NCBI GenBank assembly: GCA_964016875.1
Contig: OZ024721.1
Location: 38,640,323-38,704,322 of the forward strand
DNA: 64,000 nucleotides
Direction of reading: 5' to 3'
Source: Fallopia convolvulus
Lineage: Eukaryota; Streptophyta; Magnoliopsida; Caryophyllales; Polygonaceae
The translations under genes were made by a program, and so were the position numbers. The stretch's first letter is position 1. Each line of letters opens with the position of its first letter. The notes beneath the pieces were generated by a model that did no database searches, was not told the origin of the DNA, and saw only the letters and a list, made by a program, of their open reading frames with translations. Below, in pieces: positions 45,591 to 56,293 of the stretch.

Positions 45591-45966
45591 GAGTGAATCA
45601 GAGCGTTGCGAGAGGCAGGGGAGGTCGCCGCCAGATGAGTTAGGTCGGGTGAGATCCAGAGAGAGGAGGAAGTGGGGGAAAGAGAGGAGAAGGAAATTGG
45701 AAAAAATAAAAAAAAATGACTTATATACTTAACAAAAACCAAAAAAAATCCAACGCATGTATAAACGCCTAAATAGGGTAGCCTAAAATGCTTTTGGGCT
45801 AAATTTGTTCTTTTTTATTTAGTAATCTGGACCTATAATTTGATAACAACAAAAGATAAAGAAGCCAAAAAACACGAATGAAGCTAAAAAAATTTCGAAT
45901 AGAAGTTTGGAAAGTTTATGTCAATTCTGATCGAGTTATAAGTTTGGTTATAAAAATAATCTAAAA

Positions 45967-46903
45967 CTAGTTTTACCCGTCGTACCATGTACGACAACGA
46001 TTCAATATTTAATAAACAAATAAACATTATAAATAGGATATTAATAAATAAATAAAAATACAATATACACTTATAAGTAATTTATTGTTCGTAGAATGTA
46101 TATAATTTTTTAATCAAATATTATATTCTTCCTATTTTATTACTTTCATGTACGTAAATTTAGAGTTTATCAAATATTTCAATATCTATTAAATATTTTA
46201 TTGTCCATTTTTATTAATTTTAAAAAATTTAACTATTTATTCATTACTGTAATTTTTTATAAAAGAAAATCACTATATTTCTATAAATAAAGTCGACAAA
46301 AGATATATGATAAAATATTTATATTTATTTTTAAATATTTAAATATTTTATCTTTAGTTTTAAATACTTGTATAAGGAAGCTTTCAAAAGATATTGTTAT
46401 ACTAAATAGATATTTTTTTGATGTTAGACATAAATTTAAATAGTTAAAAAGAATTTAATAGAAAGAAGTTATAATAATAGAAATAATAATTAATTTTTTA
46501 AATATAAGGTGGGGCTAGAATCATTCTGGTGACTCGAAAAGGTACAACTTTGAACATTATAAGTATTTATCATTAACTTTTTTATTATAAAAGCAAAAAA
46601 TATATCTATAAATAATTTCGTGAAATGACATCATGCTAAAAGGCAAAAGATATTTATACTTATTTAAAAATATTTTAAATTTTTTATCTTTAATTTTAAA
46701 TATTTGTATAAGAAAGTTTTCAAAAGATATTGTTATACTAAATGAATAGTTGTTTGATGTTAAAGATATATTTAAATAGTTAAAGAAGAATATAATAGAT
46801 AAAGTTAAAATATTAGAAATAAAAATTAATTTTGTAAATATGAGGTGGGGCCAGAATCGTTCTGGTGGCTCGAAAAGGGATAGCTTTAATATATAGTTAT
46901 AGA
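45967..46903 (-). mobile_element. Helitron H1 (type 1)
   Basis: On the minus strand the element begins TCTATAACTATATATTAAA (5' end at 46903) and ends with a hairpin (GTCGTAC-ATG-GTACGAC, plus 45979-45995) followed by CTAG|T (45967-45970). A degenerate second 5'-end-like block (GCCCCACC with AGTTGTACC) lies near 46500-46556, giving the same double-start layout as 25153-26029. It is non-coding. Confidence 0.78.
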
Positions 46904-48104
46904 CTAGTTGATGACCCGGGTCTTGCCCGGGGACTTTTTAAAATAAAAATTATAATATATTATTTAAATATGATATAAGTATTATAATTTATATAATAAA
47001 ACGATATTATAAATATTTAAGTTAATTATAATATTATCTTTTATTATTAAAATGAATACAAATATTATCTTATTCTTAAAATTGTTATTTATAATATCTA
47101 TGTAATAAACATACAAAATTTTACGTTCTTAACTCATTGGGTTGACCCGAATCTGCAAAAAAAAAAACGCAATGAATTGACCCAATCAACCCGTAAATTT
47201 TAATGACATGAACTTGTACTCAACCGAACCTGAAATGACCGAGCCTAAACCTGACTAAACTAACTTGATTAACGGGTTTAACATTAAGGGATCAATATTT
47301 ATTTATTTATTTATTAAAGTATCTGTAATATAAAAACTCAACATACTTATGAATAGAAAATTAATATATTGTAAAACATAGCATATCTATTCCGATATTA
47401 ATTAAAAAAAATTGTCATACTTATTAATATAAAAATGGTATAAAAATCATCATGCTTATGGATAGAAAATTTAAAAAGTTGTCATATATTTGTGAATAAA
47501 AAATTAATATATGAAAATCGAAAAGTTAATATAAATTCTAGCATTAAAAACATGGAGTTTGGTTCAAATGAAACCAACCCTTAACATGAAACGGAAGGAG
47601 AGTTGTCAGCCGTCGGATCACATGATCCAATGGCTCAGATTACTCTTGTGTTTTTGAAAAAAAAACAAATCAACAAGGTGGCAATTTTGTAAATAAACCA
47701 ACTTCTATACCCTTAACTTAAAATATCAAAAAAAAGCCCAACTTCGATCGCTCAAACTAATCGTACAGTACTAACCAGGCGGGGACGCACGCGAGGATTC
47801 CAATCGCCCAAAAGCTCTCGATGAACGATTCCAAACTTCGATCGAAGGCTCCCAACTTCAATCGACAGAAGATTTCATAGGCTCCCAACTTCGATCGCTC
47901 ACCTTCTCGATCAAGGCTACCGCTCGCGCTCAGTTTGTCGATCCAGGAACTTCCATAACGTTGGCGTGATTGTCTGTTTACTTCGTACTGATGTTGATTT
48001 TTATATGTGCTACAACGCTACTGTTGATCCATATGTAACCAGAGTTCTAATGTTCGCTGAAAAAAGGGGGACTTTTTCTATTCAATCAAATAAGATTAGC
48101 AAAG

Positions 48105-48790
48105 TTGAGGTGAAAAGTGCATTGAAAAGTTTCAAAAGTGCATTATGACATCAGAAAAAGTGCATTGATAAATGTCATAATAAAAGTGCACCATCTGATT
48201 GAAAAAGTGCATTGAAAAGTTTCAAAAGTGCATTGAAAAGTTTCAAAAGTGCATTGTGACATAGGAAAAGTGCATTGATAAATGACATTAGAAAAGTGCA
48301 TCATTTGATTGAAAAAGTGCATTGAAAAGTTTCAAAAGTACATTGAAAAGTTTCAAAAGTGCATTGAAAAGTTTCAAAAGTGCATTGTGACATAGGAAAA
48401 GTGCATTGATAAATGGCATATGAAAAGTGCATCATCTGATTACAAAAGTGCATTGTAACATAAGAAAAGTGCATTGATAAATAGCATAAGAAAAGTGCAT
48501 CATTTGATTGAAAAAGAGTATTGAAAAGTTTCAAAAGTGCATTGAAAAATTTCAAAAGTGCATTGTGACATAGGAAAAGTGCGTTGATAAATGGCATATG
48601 AAAAGTGCATCATCTGATTACAAAAGTGCATTGAAAAGTTTCAAAAGTGCATTGAAAAGTTTCAAAAGTGCATTGTGACATAAGAAAAGTGCATTGATAA
48701 ATGACATAAGAAAAGTGCATCATCTGATTGAAAAAGTGCATTGAAAAGTTCCAAAAGTGCAGTAAAAAGTTTCAAAAGTGCATTTTCAAA
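48105..48790 (+). repeat. AAAAGTGCAT minisatellite inside Pack-MULE 3
   Basis: Roughly thirty copies of an AAAAGTGCATTG core occur, alternating with AAAAGTTTC, TGACATAGG, ATAAATGRCAT and CATCATCTGATT spacers that form a higher-order unit of about 120 bp. The unit is repeated five to six times. Confidence 0.85.
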
Positions 48791-49142
48791 AGTGAAGAAG
48801 GAGATCACTTCGGAGAAGAGCAATCCCGATCAGAATAAGAAGAAGCTCTCGCCACCGATCTGGCTCTACAACTCTGACGAAGACGACGATCTGGTATCCG
48901 AGTTCAGAGATCTACCTACAAAGTTCCAGAAAACCTTCATCCCGGACCTCCGTCGAATCTCGTCGTCATCGCAGATCTACTTCTCGAAGGCGAACAAGGA
49001 GATGACGAAGGGATTCAAGCCGTACGTCGGCAACAAATACGCTCCATCAATCGCGACCGCCATATCCTACGCCTTCATCATCATCCCGTTCCTGCTTGTC
49101 TCCCTCCTCTTCAACCGAACATCAGCCCTTGGATCTCCTTGA
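48741..49142 (+). pseudogene. Captured fragment of a membrane-protein gene
   Basis: This is a 133-codon frame. The first 20 residues come from the minisatellite (KSSKSAVKSFKSAF), and the last few from the TIR. In between are KKKLSPPIWLYNSDEDDDLVS, FRDLPTKFQKTFIPDLRRIS, ANKEMTKGFKPYVGNKYAP, and one hydrophobic helix (about residues 103-124, IATAISYAFIIIPFLLVSLLF). Codon use is GC-rich, unlike the flanks, which points to capture from a host gene. It resembles an uncharacterised plant membrane protein; the parent gene is not in this window. Confidence 0.6.
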
Positions 49143-49860
49143 TCCAAGGGCCCAGAATGCTCCTTCCGTTTCATGTTAAGGGAGTGTTTTATGGGAACCA
49201 AACTCTAAAAACATGGTCCATATTAATTAAAAAAGTGTGGGCATAGTTATGGATGCAATATTAATATAAACAATTTGGTAACTTAAACTATGGTGACTGA
49301 AATTAAAATTTAATGACAATATTGTATTTAGCTATCATATTTATAGATAGAACATTAATATATAAAACCCGACACATTTATGGATGAAAATTTAAAAAGT
49401 TATCATTCTTAAGCATAGAAAATTAATATTGAAAAATTCGAAACTAATATGAAAAATATGGTCAATATTCATTAAAAACATTGACATACTTACAAACTAA
49501 AAATTAATATAAAAATACAAAATTAATATAAAATTACATGATTAAAAATATGGTTCATACTAATTAAAAACGTTAGTATAAGTTTTAATAAAAAGTTAAT
49601 AGAAAAGAATATGAAAATTTAATATTGAAATCTCGTAAATTAAAATATGGTTCATATTTTATACCTATAGATATAAAAGTTATTTATTTGATTTAGATAT
49701 ATTAAATTAATTTATTATGGTATTTTGAAGTAAAAAAGGATAGTTGGGATATTAAATTACTATTTTATATTTGTCATATTTATGGATAGAAACTTAATAT
49801 TAAAAATATACTTATAGATAGAAAAGCTATAAAAAATGATTTTATATTTATCATATTTAT

Positions 49861-50322
49861 GGATATATATTATATTTTATTTATACTACATGTATATAAG
49901 ATAATTTAATATTATAATATAATGAATGTGAATAAAGATAAAAATAATGGGTAGAGTCAATTTTTTTTATCCAATCTCATATAAATTTGTTAAAAAATTA
50001 AGTTAAGTGAATGGATAAAATTGGAAATTTCATAAGGTGATTGAATTACATAATATATAATTTATTAAAAAATCATTATTAAAAATATTTATGGATATAT
50101 ATTATATTTTATTTATACTACATGGATATAAGATAATTAAATATTATAATATAATGAACATGAATAAAGATAAAAATAATGAGTAGAGTCAATTTTTTTT
50201 ATCCAATCTCATATAAATTTGATAAAAAAATTAAGTTAAGTGAGTGGATAAAATTGGAAATTTCATAAGGTGATTGAATTACATAATATATAATTTATTA
50301 AAAAATCATTATTAAAAATAAG
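49861..50322. repeat. 232-bp tandem duplication in Helitron H2
   Basis: GGATATATATTATATTTTA begins at 49861 and again at 50093. The two units stay closely similar through TAAAAAATCATTATTAAAAA. This is AT-rich, non-coding sequence. Confidence 0.85.
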
Positions 50323-50384
50323 TTGGCTGGGGTATAAATTCTTAATGACGAATCTGCCCAAAAGTGCTTCAGGTTTAGAAGATA

Positions 50385-51931
50385 CTAGTTGATGACCCGG
50401 ACCTTGCTCGGGGACTTTTTAAATAAAAATTGTAATATATTATTTAAATATGATATATGTATTATAATTTATATAATAAAACAATATTATAAACATTCAA
50501 GTTAATTATAATAATATCTTTTATTATTAAAATGAATACAAATATTATATTATTCTTAAAGATATTATTTATAATATTTATGTAATAATCATACAAAAGT
50601 TGACGTTCTTAACTCATTGGGTTGACGTGAATCCGCACAAAAACCTCAATGATTGACTCAATCAACCCGTAAATATTAATGACATGAACTTGTACTCAAC
50701 CGAAACTAAACTGACCCGATTAACTGGTTTAACATTAAGGTATCAATAATTTTTTATTTATTTATTAAGGGATCCGAAATATAAAAAATAAACATACTTA
50801 TGAATAGAAAATTAATGTATTGTAAAACATAACATATCTATACCGATATTACTTAAGAAATTGTCATACTTATTAATATAAAAACGATATAAAAATCATC
50901 ATGCTTATGGATAGAAAATTTAAAAGTTGTCATATTTGTGAATGAAAAATTAATCTATGAAAATCTAAAAGTTAATATAAATTCTAGAATTAAAAACATG
51001 GTCCATATTAATTAAAAAAGTGTGGGCATAGTTATGGAGAGTTCGGTTCAAATAAAACAACTCCTTATCCTATAAAATAAGGAGCATTTAGGACCCATGA
51101 ATCTCCTTGATCCAAGGGTTGATATTCTCGGAAATTAAGGACGCGGTGCCATTTTCATAATTTATCAAAATTACAAAAGTGCATCGTTATGGTGAAAAAG
51201 TGCAATACTAAACCCAAATATTTTGGGTGATTGAGTTCAATCAGAATTGAGTCAATTGGACGCCAAAGATGATGCACTTTTTTGGTTTAGTAATGCACTT
51301 TTCGGTATTCACAATGCACTTTTCCACCATAACGATGCACTTTTACAGTGAACCCAACATGGAGCGCGTGCCCTGCTGGCTTCATTTTTGCTTGCACTTT
51401 TTCAGCTTACTAATGCACTTTTTCACAATAACGATGCACTTTTGTAATTTCCAAGAAATTACCAAAATGTCACCGTGTCCCTAAATTTAAATTAATCAAA
51501 TTCAATTCTTTAAAAATCTTTTCAATAAAAAATTAAAAAGATAATTAATAAGAAAGGATAAAAAATACAGAATTTCTTTAAAGATAAAAAATCTTTTATA
51601 TTTACATAAAAATACAAAGAGGAAATTAAGGAAAAGATAATATAATTTTTTATAAGAATATAATTTAGGTAAGTAATAATATAGATATTAAATTTTTACT
51701 TTTTTTAATCAAAATTTGATTTAAGATAAATATTTTTTATAAATAGATAAAAAGATAAAGATAAAATAATTTTCGTTATTTTTAATTAAAATTCGAATTA
51801 AGTTTTTTCCACATAAATAAATAGAAAGGAATTTAATTAAAAAAATAATATAAATAATTTTTTAAATATAAGGTGGGCCTAGAATTATTGTGGTGGCTAG
51901 AAAAGTTACAAGTTTAATATATAGTTATAGA
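50385..51931 (-). mobile_element. Helitron H3, mosaic (type 2 3' half, type 1 5' end)
   Basis: The 3' end (CTAG 50385-50388, then GACCCGGACC...CTCGGGGAC) and about 650 bp match H2. The 5' terminus on the minus strand is A|TCTATAACTATATATTAAA at 51931, which belongs to the type 1 family. The switch falls in the palindromic insert at 51046-51485. Either recombination or truncation by nested copies produced the mosaic. Confidence 0.62.
51046..51485. mobile_element. Partial relative of Pack-MULE 3 with a palindromic AAAAGTGCAT core
   Basis: It starts GAGTTCGGTTCAAATAAAAC, matching the Pack-MULE 3 TIR, and continues with TCCTTGATCCAAGGG shared with that TIR. From about 51135 to 51485 it is an inverted repeat: GACGCGGTGCCATTTT...AAAAGTGCATCGTTATG on the left is mirrored by the reverse complement on the right. 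No opposite TIR or TSD is seen. Confidence 0.6.
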
Positions 51932-51937
51932 TAGATA

Positions 51938-52367
51938 CTAGTTGTACCCGTCGTGCCATGCACGACGATGACTCATCAATTTTTAGATATATTATAAATA
52001 TGATATTAATAAAATAAATATATAAAAAAATAAAAAGTTAAAAATAATATAAATTCTTAAAAAATTAATCAAATTCAATTCTTTCACATAAAAATCCAAA
52101 AAGGAAATTAAGCAAAATATAATAATTTTTTTATATAAAAAGTTAATTTAGGCAAGCAATATTATAGATATTTGAATTTTTACCTTTTTATTAAAATTTT
52201 ATTTAAGATAGATATTTTTTTATAAAATTCAAATTATTTCTTTTCCACATAAATAAATAGAAAGGAATTTAATTGAAAAAATAATATAAATAATTTTTTT
52301 AATATAAGTTGGGGCCAGAATTAATGTGGTGGTTAGAAAAATTACAACTTTATTATATAGTTATACA
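51938..52367 (-). mobile_element. Helitron H4 (type 1, short)
   Basis: The 3' end is CTAG (51938-51941) preceded on the minus strand by an 8-bp stem, CGTCGTGC-CAT-GCACGACG (plus 51949-51967). The 5' end at about 52367 is a mutated TGTATAACTATATAATAAAG, and the GGCCCCAACTTATATT block follows. About 430 bp, non-coding. Confidence 0.7.
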
Positions 52368-52380
52368 CTTATACATAGAT

Positions 52381-53085
52381 AGATATGGTTATTTTTATTA
52401 TAAAGATATATATTGGATCACATGTACATGTTTTTTCTTATCTTTTTTTAATGTATCTTTTACAAATATAATAAAAATAATGTACTTTTTTTTTATCTAT
52501 TTTGGTCAAATCTACCAATATTATTTTATCTTTCTATTTATTTGGGGATAAATTTTTACAATCTTATTTTATCTTTATGTTTAGTTGAAGATAATTTTTT
52601 TACATAGTTAATTATTTAAAATTATTATTTTAATAAATGGGTGATGTGGCGCAACGTGGTGGCTGAATTTACTCCGGCTTTAGTTATTTGTAATAGATGA
52701 CTATTTTTATTTCAAAGATATATATGTGATCACATGTACATATTTTTTCTTATCTTTGTTTTAAATTTATCTTTTATAAATATAATATCCATTTTTATCT
52801 ATATTAGTCAAATCTAAAAATATTATTTTATCTTTATGTTTATTTGAGGATAAATTTTTACAAATATTGTTTTATCTTTATGTTTACTTGGAGATAAATT
52901 TTTTACATAATTAACTATTTAAAATTATTATTTTAATAAAGGGATGATGTGGCGCAATGTGGTGGCAGAAATTGCTTCGGCTTTAGTTATTAGTAATATA
53001 TAGATTTATAGATAGATATGGCTATTTTTATTTCAAATATGTATATGTGATCACGTGTACATATTTTTTCTTATCTTTTCTTCTT
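52381..53085. repeat. Tandem repeat of about 315 bp, two and a fraction units
   Basis: Units start AGATATGG/AGATGA-CTATTTTTATT at 52381, 52695 and 53015. Each contains GATCACATGTACAT and, near its end, GATGTGGCGCAA(C/T)GTGGTGGC with CGGCTTTAGTTATT. The third unit is cut off near 53085 by the Athila-type element. The region resembles Helitron-type terminal sequence (TAATATATAGATTTATAGATAG), but ends are unclear. Confidence 0.7.
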
Positions 53086-53349
53086 TCTAATTTTTTTCGA
53101 TTTTTTTGTCATTTTTTAGAGAATAAAAAACTACTCAAAAGACATAAAAAACTACAACAACCAGTTTTCTATTTTCTCCCACCCCATACTTAAAATTACA
53201 GTGTCCCCACTGTAAGAAAAATAAGAAGAAGGAAAAGAAATAGAAAAGAAAACAAACAAAGATAAAAATAAGAAAAAGAAAAACAAACATAAAAACTTAC
53301 TAAGTCTCAAAAGTGGAAAACAAGGAAAAAACTTCATCTTCAGGCTGAA

Positions 53350-54960
53350 TCACTGGTTCGGTGGAGGAAAGTAGTGCTCAAAGTTCCCCATGAAGTCATA
53401 CATCGTCCTCCAACGCTCAGCATCATCCGCCTCTCTCTGACGATGCCTCTCATCCTCCATCGACATGCGAGCAGAATAGACAGATTCCCATCTATCCATC
53501 CTTCTATGAATATGGTCCTGCTGGAGGTGAAGTTGCTGCATCTGAGCAGAAAGATCCTCGGCCCATGGTGGTGGCATACTCGATCCTGTGTACTCAGGCG
53601 GAGGAGGTGGTGGATAATGAGGCTGGAAATGATCTTGGTACAACACCGGGTTGTATGGCATGAGTCCATAGGAATGTGGGTCGGTAGGAGCTGGCGGTGG
53701 GTCGGTAGTGGTCCTCGGGGCCTCGTTAACGAAGCTGGGTGCCTCGTTAGAAGTATAGGAAGGAGGCTGGAAATGGTCGTTAACGAGCCTGGTAGGCTCG
53801 TCAACGAGGACGTTGGTGCCCAAAACTTCCGTGTCGAGGTCTTCATCCTCGAGGTTTAGCTCCTCAGTTCCTCCCTCTGTGTCGGCTTCTTCAGTGTCAT
53901 CGCCAACTACCTCGGTATCCTCATCTTCATCTTCATCTTCATCCATTGCTTCACCTTCTCGCTCAAATCTTGTCTCACACGGCCTAAGTGATAGCTCATC
54001 CTCCGGCTTGGGCTCTAACGGGTAAGCATGCCCCGTCCACGCCTCGTACCAATTTGGTACGTAGAGTAGCTCCAACTTGTCGAGGGTGGGTCTAACGATG
54101 CGGTCTTGAACTTTAACTTTGAACCCTCCCTCGGCTTGAATGAAAATACCGGAGCTATACCAATAGTTCTTGTTGAGGAGTTGAGCGTGAGCCGGTGTGT
54201 ATCGAGTAAGGTCGACCCCAAGGTTTTTAGCCAAAAGGCTAACCAAGTTGCCACACCAAACTTCCTTGGACTTGGTTGATTTCTCGACGTAGTAGAGCCA
54301 TTCATACCCCAAATTCAAGGGGCCGGGCTCCTCGAAAAGGATGGTGCGGAGACAAGCAACTTTCGTCCTCGTTGGCCTGTTCAACTCTCTCTTCGGCCAA
54401 AACGTAGCGGCTAGGACTCGGAGAATGATCCTGAAGATGGGGTTGATGATGCTTGCCCCAGATAATGCCGCTGTGGAGGATTGTTCTTCCCTAGTGATAT
54501 AGCTCCAAGTCCTAGTCACCTTGTAGTCTTTCAAGCTGTAGTCTCTAGACGGATTTGGAAGCTCTAGGATTGCGTTGAACTCTGCCATGGTGAACTCACG
54601 GCTCACATTACCGAGCCGAAACCGGATTCGTCCCACCGAAGTCTTCGACGGGAAGCTAGTCTCTAGAGTGGCCAAAAACTCGGATGTGAGGGCCGGATAA
54701 TGTGGTAAATTCTCCTTCTTCAGGAGATGGGATGCACCAAGGATAAGGAAGGCCTCCTTGACGTCCATGTAGATCCCCGTGTTTATAGCACTGGATTTCG
54801 AGAACCAACGGGTGTTGTGGTCCTTCTCTAGAATGGCACGGTATCGATGCACTTGGCCTTGAGTACTCAAAATCACGTTGTCCATGCGAGGTGGAGATGG
54901 GGACCTCTGATTCCTTCTCTTCTTCTGAGCTCGGGTAGCGGGTCTGCTTGAACTTGCCAT
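53350..54960 (-). CDS. Athila-type extra ORF (ATHILA ORF-1 family)
   Basis: An uninterrupted frame of 536 codons starts MASSSRPATRAQKKRRN. It includes GRIRFRLGNVSREFTMAEFNAILELP, the signature-like core of plant Athila ORF proteins (about residues 108-133), and YSSGIFIQAEGGFKVKVQDRI in the middle. An acidic run follows (about 330-380, EDEDEDED), then a proline-rich stretch and a coiled-coil-like Met/Gln/Arg-rich end. The function of this protein family is unknown; it lies in the position some Athila elements use for an env-like frame. No signal peptide or transmembrane helix is visible. The frame is fully open while the neighbouring pol is deleted, which suggests either youth or selection. 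Confidence 0.75.
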   Translation of the reverse strand: MASSSRPATRAQKKRRNQRSPSPPRMDNVILSTQGQVHRYRAILEKDHNTRWFSKSSAINTGIYMDVKEAFLILGASHLLKKENLPHYPALTSEFLATLETSFPSKTSVGRIRFRLGNVSREFTMAEFNAILELPNPSRDYSLKDYKVTRTWSYITREEQSSTAALSGASIINPIFRIILRVLAATFWPKRELNRPTRTKVACLRTILFEEPGPLNLGYEWLYYVEKSTKSKEVWCGNLVSLLAKNLGVDLTRYTPAHAQLLNKNYWYSSGIFIQAEGGFKVKVQDRIVRPTLDKLELLYVPNWYEAWTGHAYPLEPKPEDELSLRPCETRFEREGEAMDEDEDEDEDTEVVGDDTEEADTEGGTEELNLEDEDLDTEVLGTNVLVDEPTRLVNDHFQPPSYTSNEAPSFVNEAPRTTTDPPPAPTDPHSYGLMPYNPVLYQDHFQPHYPPPPPPEYTGSSMPPPWAEDLSAQMQQLHLQQDHIHRRMDRWESVYSARMSMEDERHRQREADDAERWRTMYDFMGNFEHYFPPPNQ

Positions 54961-56293
54961 GAGATCTACAAAATAATAAAGAATTTTTCAAGATATGATC
55001 CACTCAAAATAGATAGGCAAGAGACCCCATACTTGGTCTCGAAATAGCCTCGAAATTATTCAATAACTACCCAATTGGGTCGTTTACGAATCTAGACTGG
55101 ATTGATCTTTGAGGCCACGCAGGGGCGTTAACGAGCCTGGATGGGTCGTTAACGAGCCGCCGAGAAACAAATCGCAGAATTCCGAGTTTTAATCTATCTT
55201 AAAAATCAAGCCAAAATCAAGCATGCAATCCTCTATACTCCTTCACTTAGTCAAACAATCGGATATAAGCACCCCATACTTGCTCGATTACCCATCCCGA
55301 TCATGCTAAATTTACCTGAAATTTTGACATGCTAAGTTTGTATCTTGATACTAGAACAAGAAAAATTCATGCTTTTCACAATCAACTTTTCTCAATGAGA
55401 TATCTAACATGAATATCTTTCTCTAGATCTAGAATTACTAAGCAAAATCAAACTTTCTTGGGAAAAATCCAATCATGACATCTATCCTCTATATGAACTC
55501 AATTCTAGACATGAAATTTCTACCCTAAAAACCATGAATCATGCAATTTTGAGTTAGGGTTTAGAAATCATACCGGAGAATCGAGAAATTGAAGAACAAG
55601 GAGTCGGAATTTGGGTGATTAACGAGCTCGGTGAAAGCGAGTTAACGAAAACTCGGATCTTCGTCGGTGGGAGGAAGAGTTTCCGGGCTTCGGTAACGAC
55701 GACTACTCGGTGGTTGGTGAGGGATTCCGATCGGTGGTGGGAGTCTTCAAAGATCTTTGGTTGAGTTTTTGAGAAGTTTGGAGTTTGGAGAATTTTGAGA
55801 GTGAAAGATTTTTGGGAGGGGTAAAAGGGTTATATAGGAGAGGGTAGGGATAGGAAAGGGTAGAGGGGGCGGCGACTAGGGTAGTAAGAAGATAAACTAG
55901 GTTAAAAAAACTTACCTGCCCGTTTTGCCGAATCGGGTCGTTCGAACCGGGTCGTTAACGACCCTGGGTGAGTCGTTAACGAGCCACCGTAGCCTCTTGA
56001 AGTGATTTTTCGATCCCTTCTCCTGCGTCTTGTTAGCTCAAAGTTTAATTCTAATTTCTATCCTAAAAACTACTAAAAAGAACTCAAAAGAAAGCTAAGA
56101 AAAAGAGTCTAAAAAGAAAAGAATAAAAAATCTAAATCTATACTAAAAAGCGGGTTGCCTCCCGTAAGCGCTATTTTTAACGTCGTCAGCCCGACGTACT
56201 CCTTTGACTCAAGGTGGCTCTCGTGTAGCTATGTTGGGGTCTTGAGGTACCCTATACTTAGCTTTGCAGCTTTTGTGTGCTTGAGTTGCTAAA
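54961..56293. other. Untranslated gap between protease and extra ORF of the Athila derivative
   Basis: No reverse transcriptase, RNase H or integrase text is visible on either strand. The gap contains several copies of the GTTAACGA palindromic motif (55124-55161, 55615-55655, 55935-55985), A-rich stretches, and a GCGGGTTGCCTCCCG segment near 56150. This is where pol was lost. Confidence 0.65.

Larger units (their letters stand above)
43967..45700 (+). mobile_element. Possible CACTA (En/Spm-like) element, left end only
   Basis: CACTACAAAAAATAG at about 43967 is a textbook CACTA-type terminus and is followed by further TCATCA subterminal repeats to about 44130. No matching TTTTGTAGTG end was found to the right, so the element may be truncated by the Helitron at 45967. 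A GC-rich coding-like block sits at about 45270-45690. Orientation and extent are uncertain. Confidence 0.45.
47555..49205 (+). mobile_element. Pack-MULE 3 with a membrane-protein gene fragment and AAAAGTGCAT repeats
   Basis: Terminal inverted repeats of at least 46 bp start GAGTTTGGTTC at both outer ends and contain CCCTTAACATGAAACGG. A perfect 10-bp TSD TAAAAACATG (47545-47554 and 49206-49215) flanks it, and the related unfilled site is seen at about 50989-51005 in the sister Helitron. The interior holds a four-fold CCCAACTTCGATCG-like motif (47735-47900), a minisatellite (48105-48790) and a captured coding fragment (48795-49142). There is no transposase. Confidence 0.88.
46904..50382 (-). 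mobile_element. Helitron H2 (type 2), host of Pack-MULE 3
   Basis: The 3' end (plus 46904-46931) has CTAG abutting the first base of H1, then a GC-rich stem CCCGGG-TCTTG-CCCGGG (46915-46931). The 5' end on the minus strand is A|TCTTCTAAACC at 50382. Without the MULE at 47555-49205 it is about 1.8 kb. Its 3' 650 bp are closely repeated at 50385-51046. It contains a 232-bp tandem duplication at 49861-50322. No replicase frame is present. Confidence 0.72.

Noticed and set aside
48301..48597. 98-codon Cys/His/Phe-rich minus-strand ORF resembling a zinc-finger protein
   Set aside because: Its QCTFETF-like repetition is a translation of the AAAAGTGCAT minisatellite.
53340..53859. Overlapping frames on both strands of the Athila ORF
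   Set aside because: Shadows of the 536-codon frame, caused by its GC-rich low-complexity codons.
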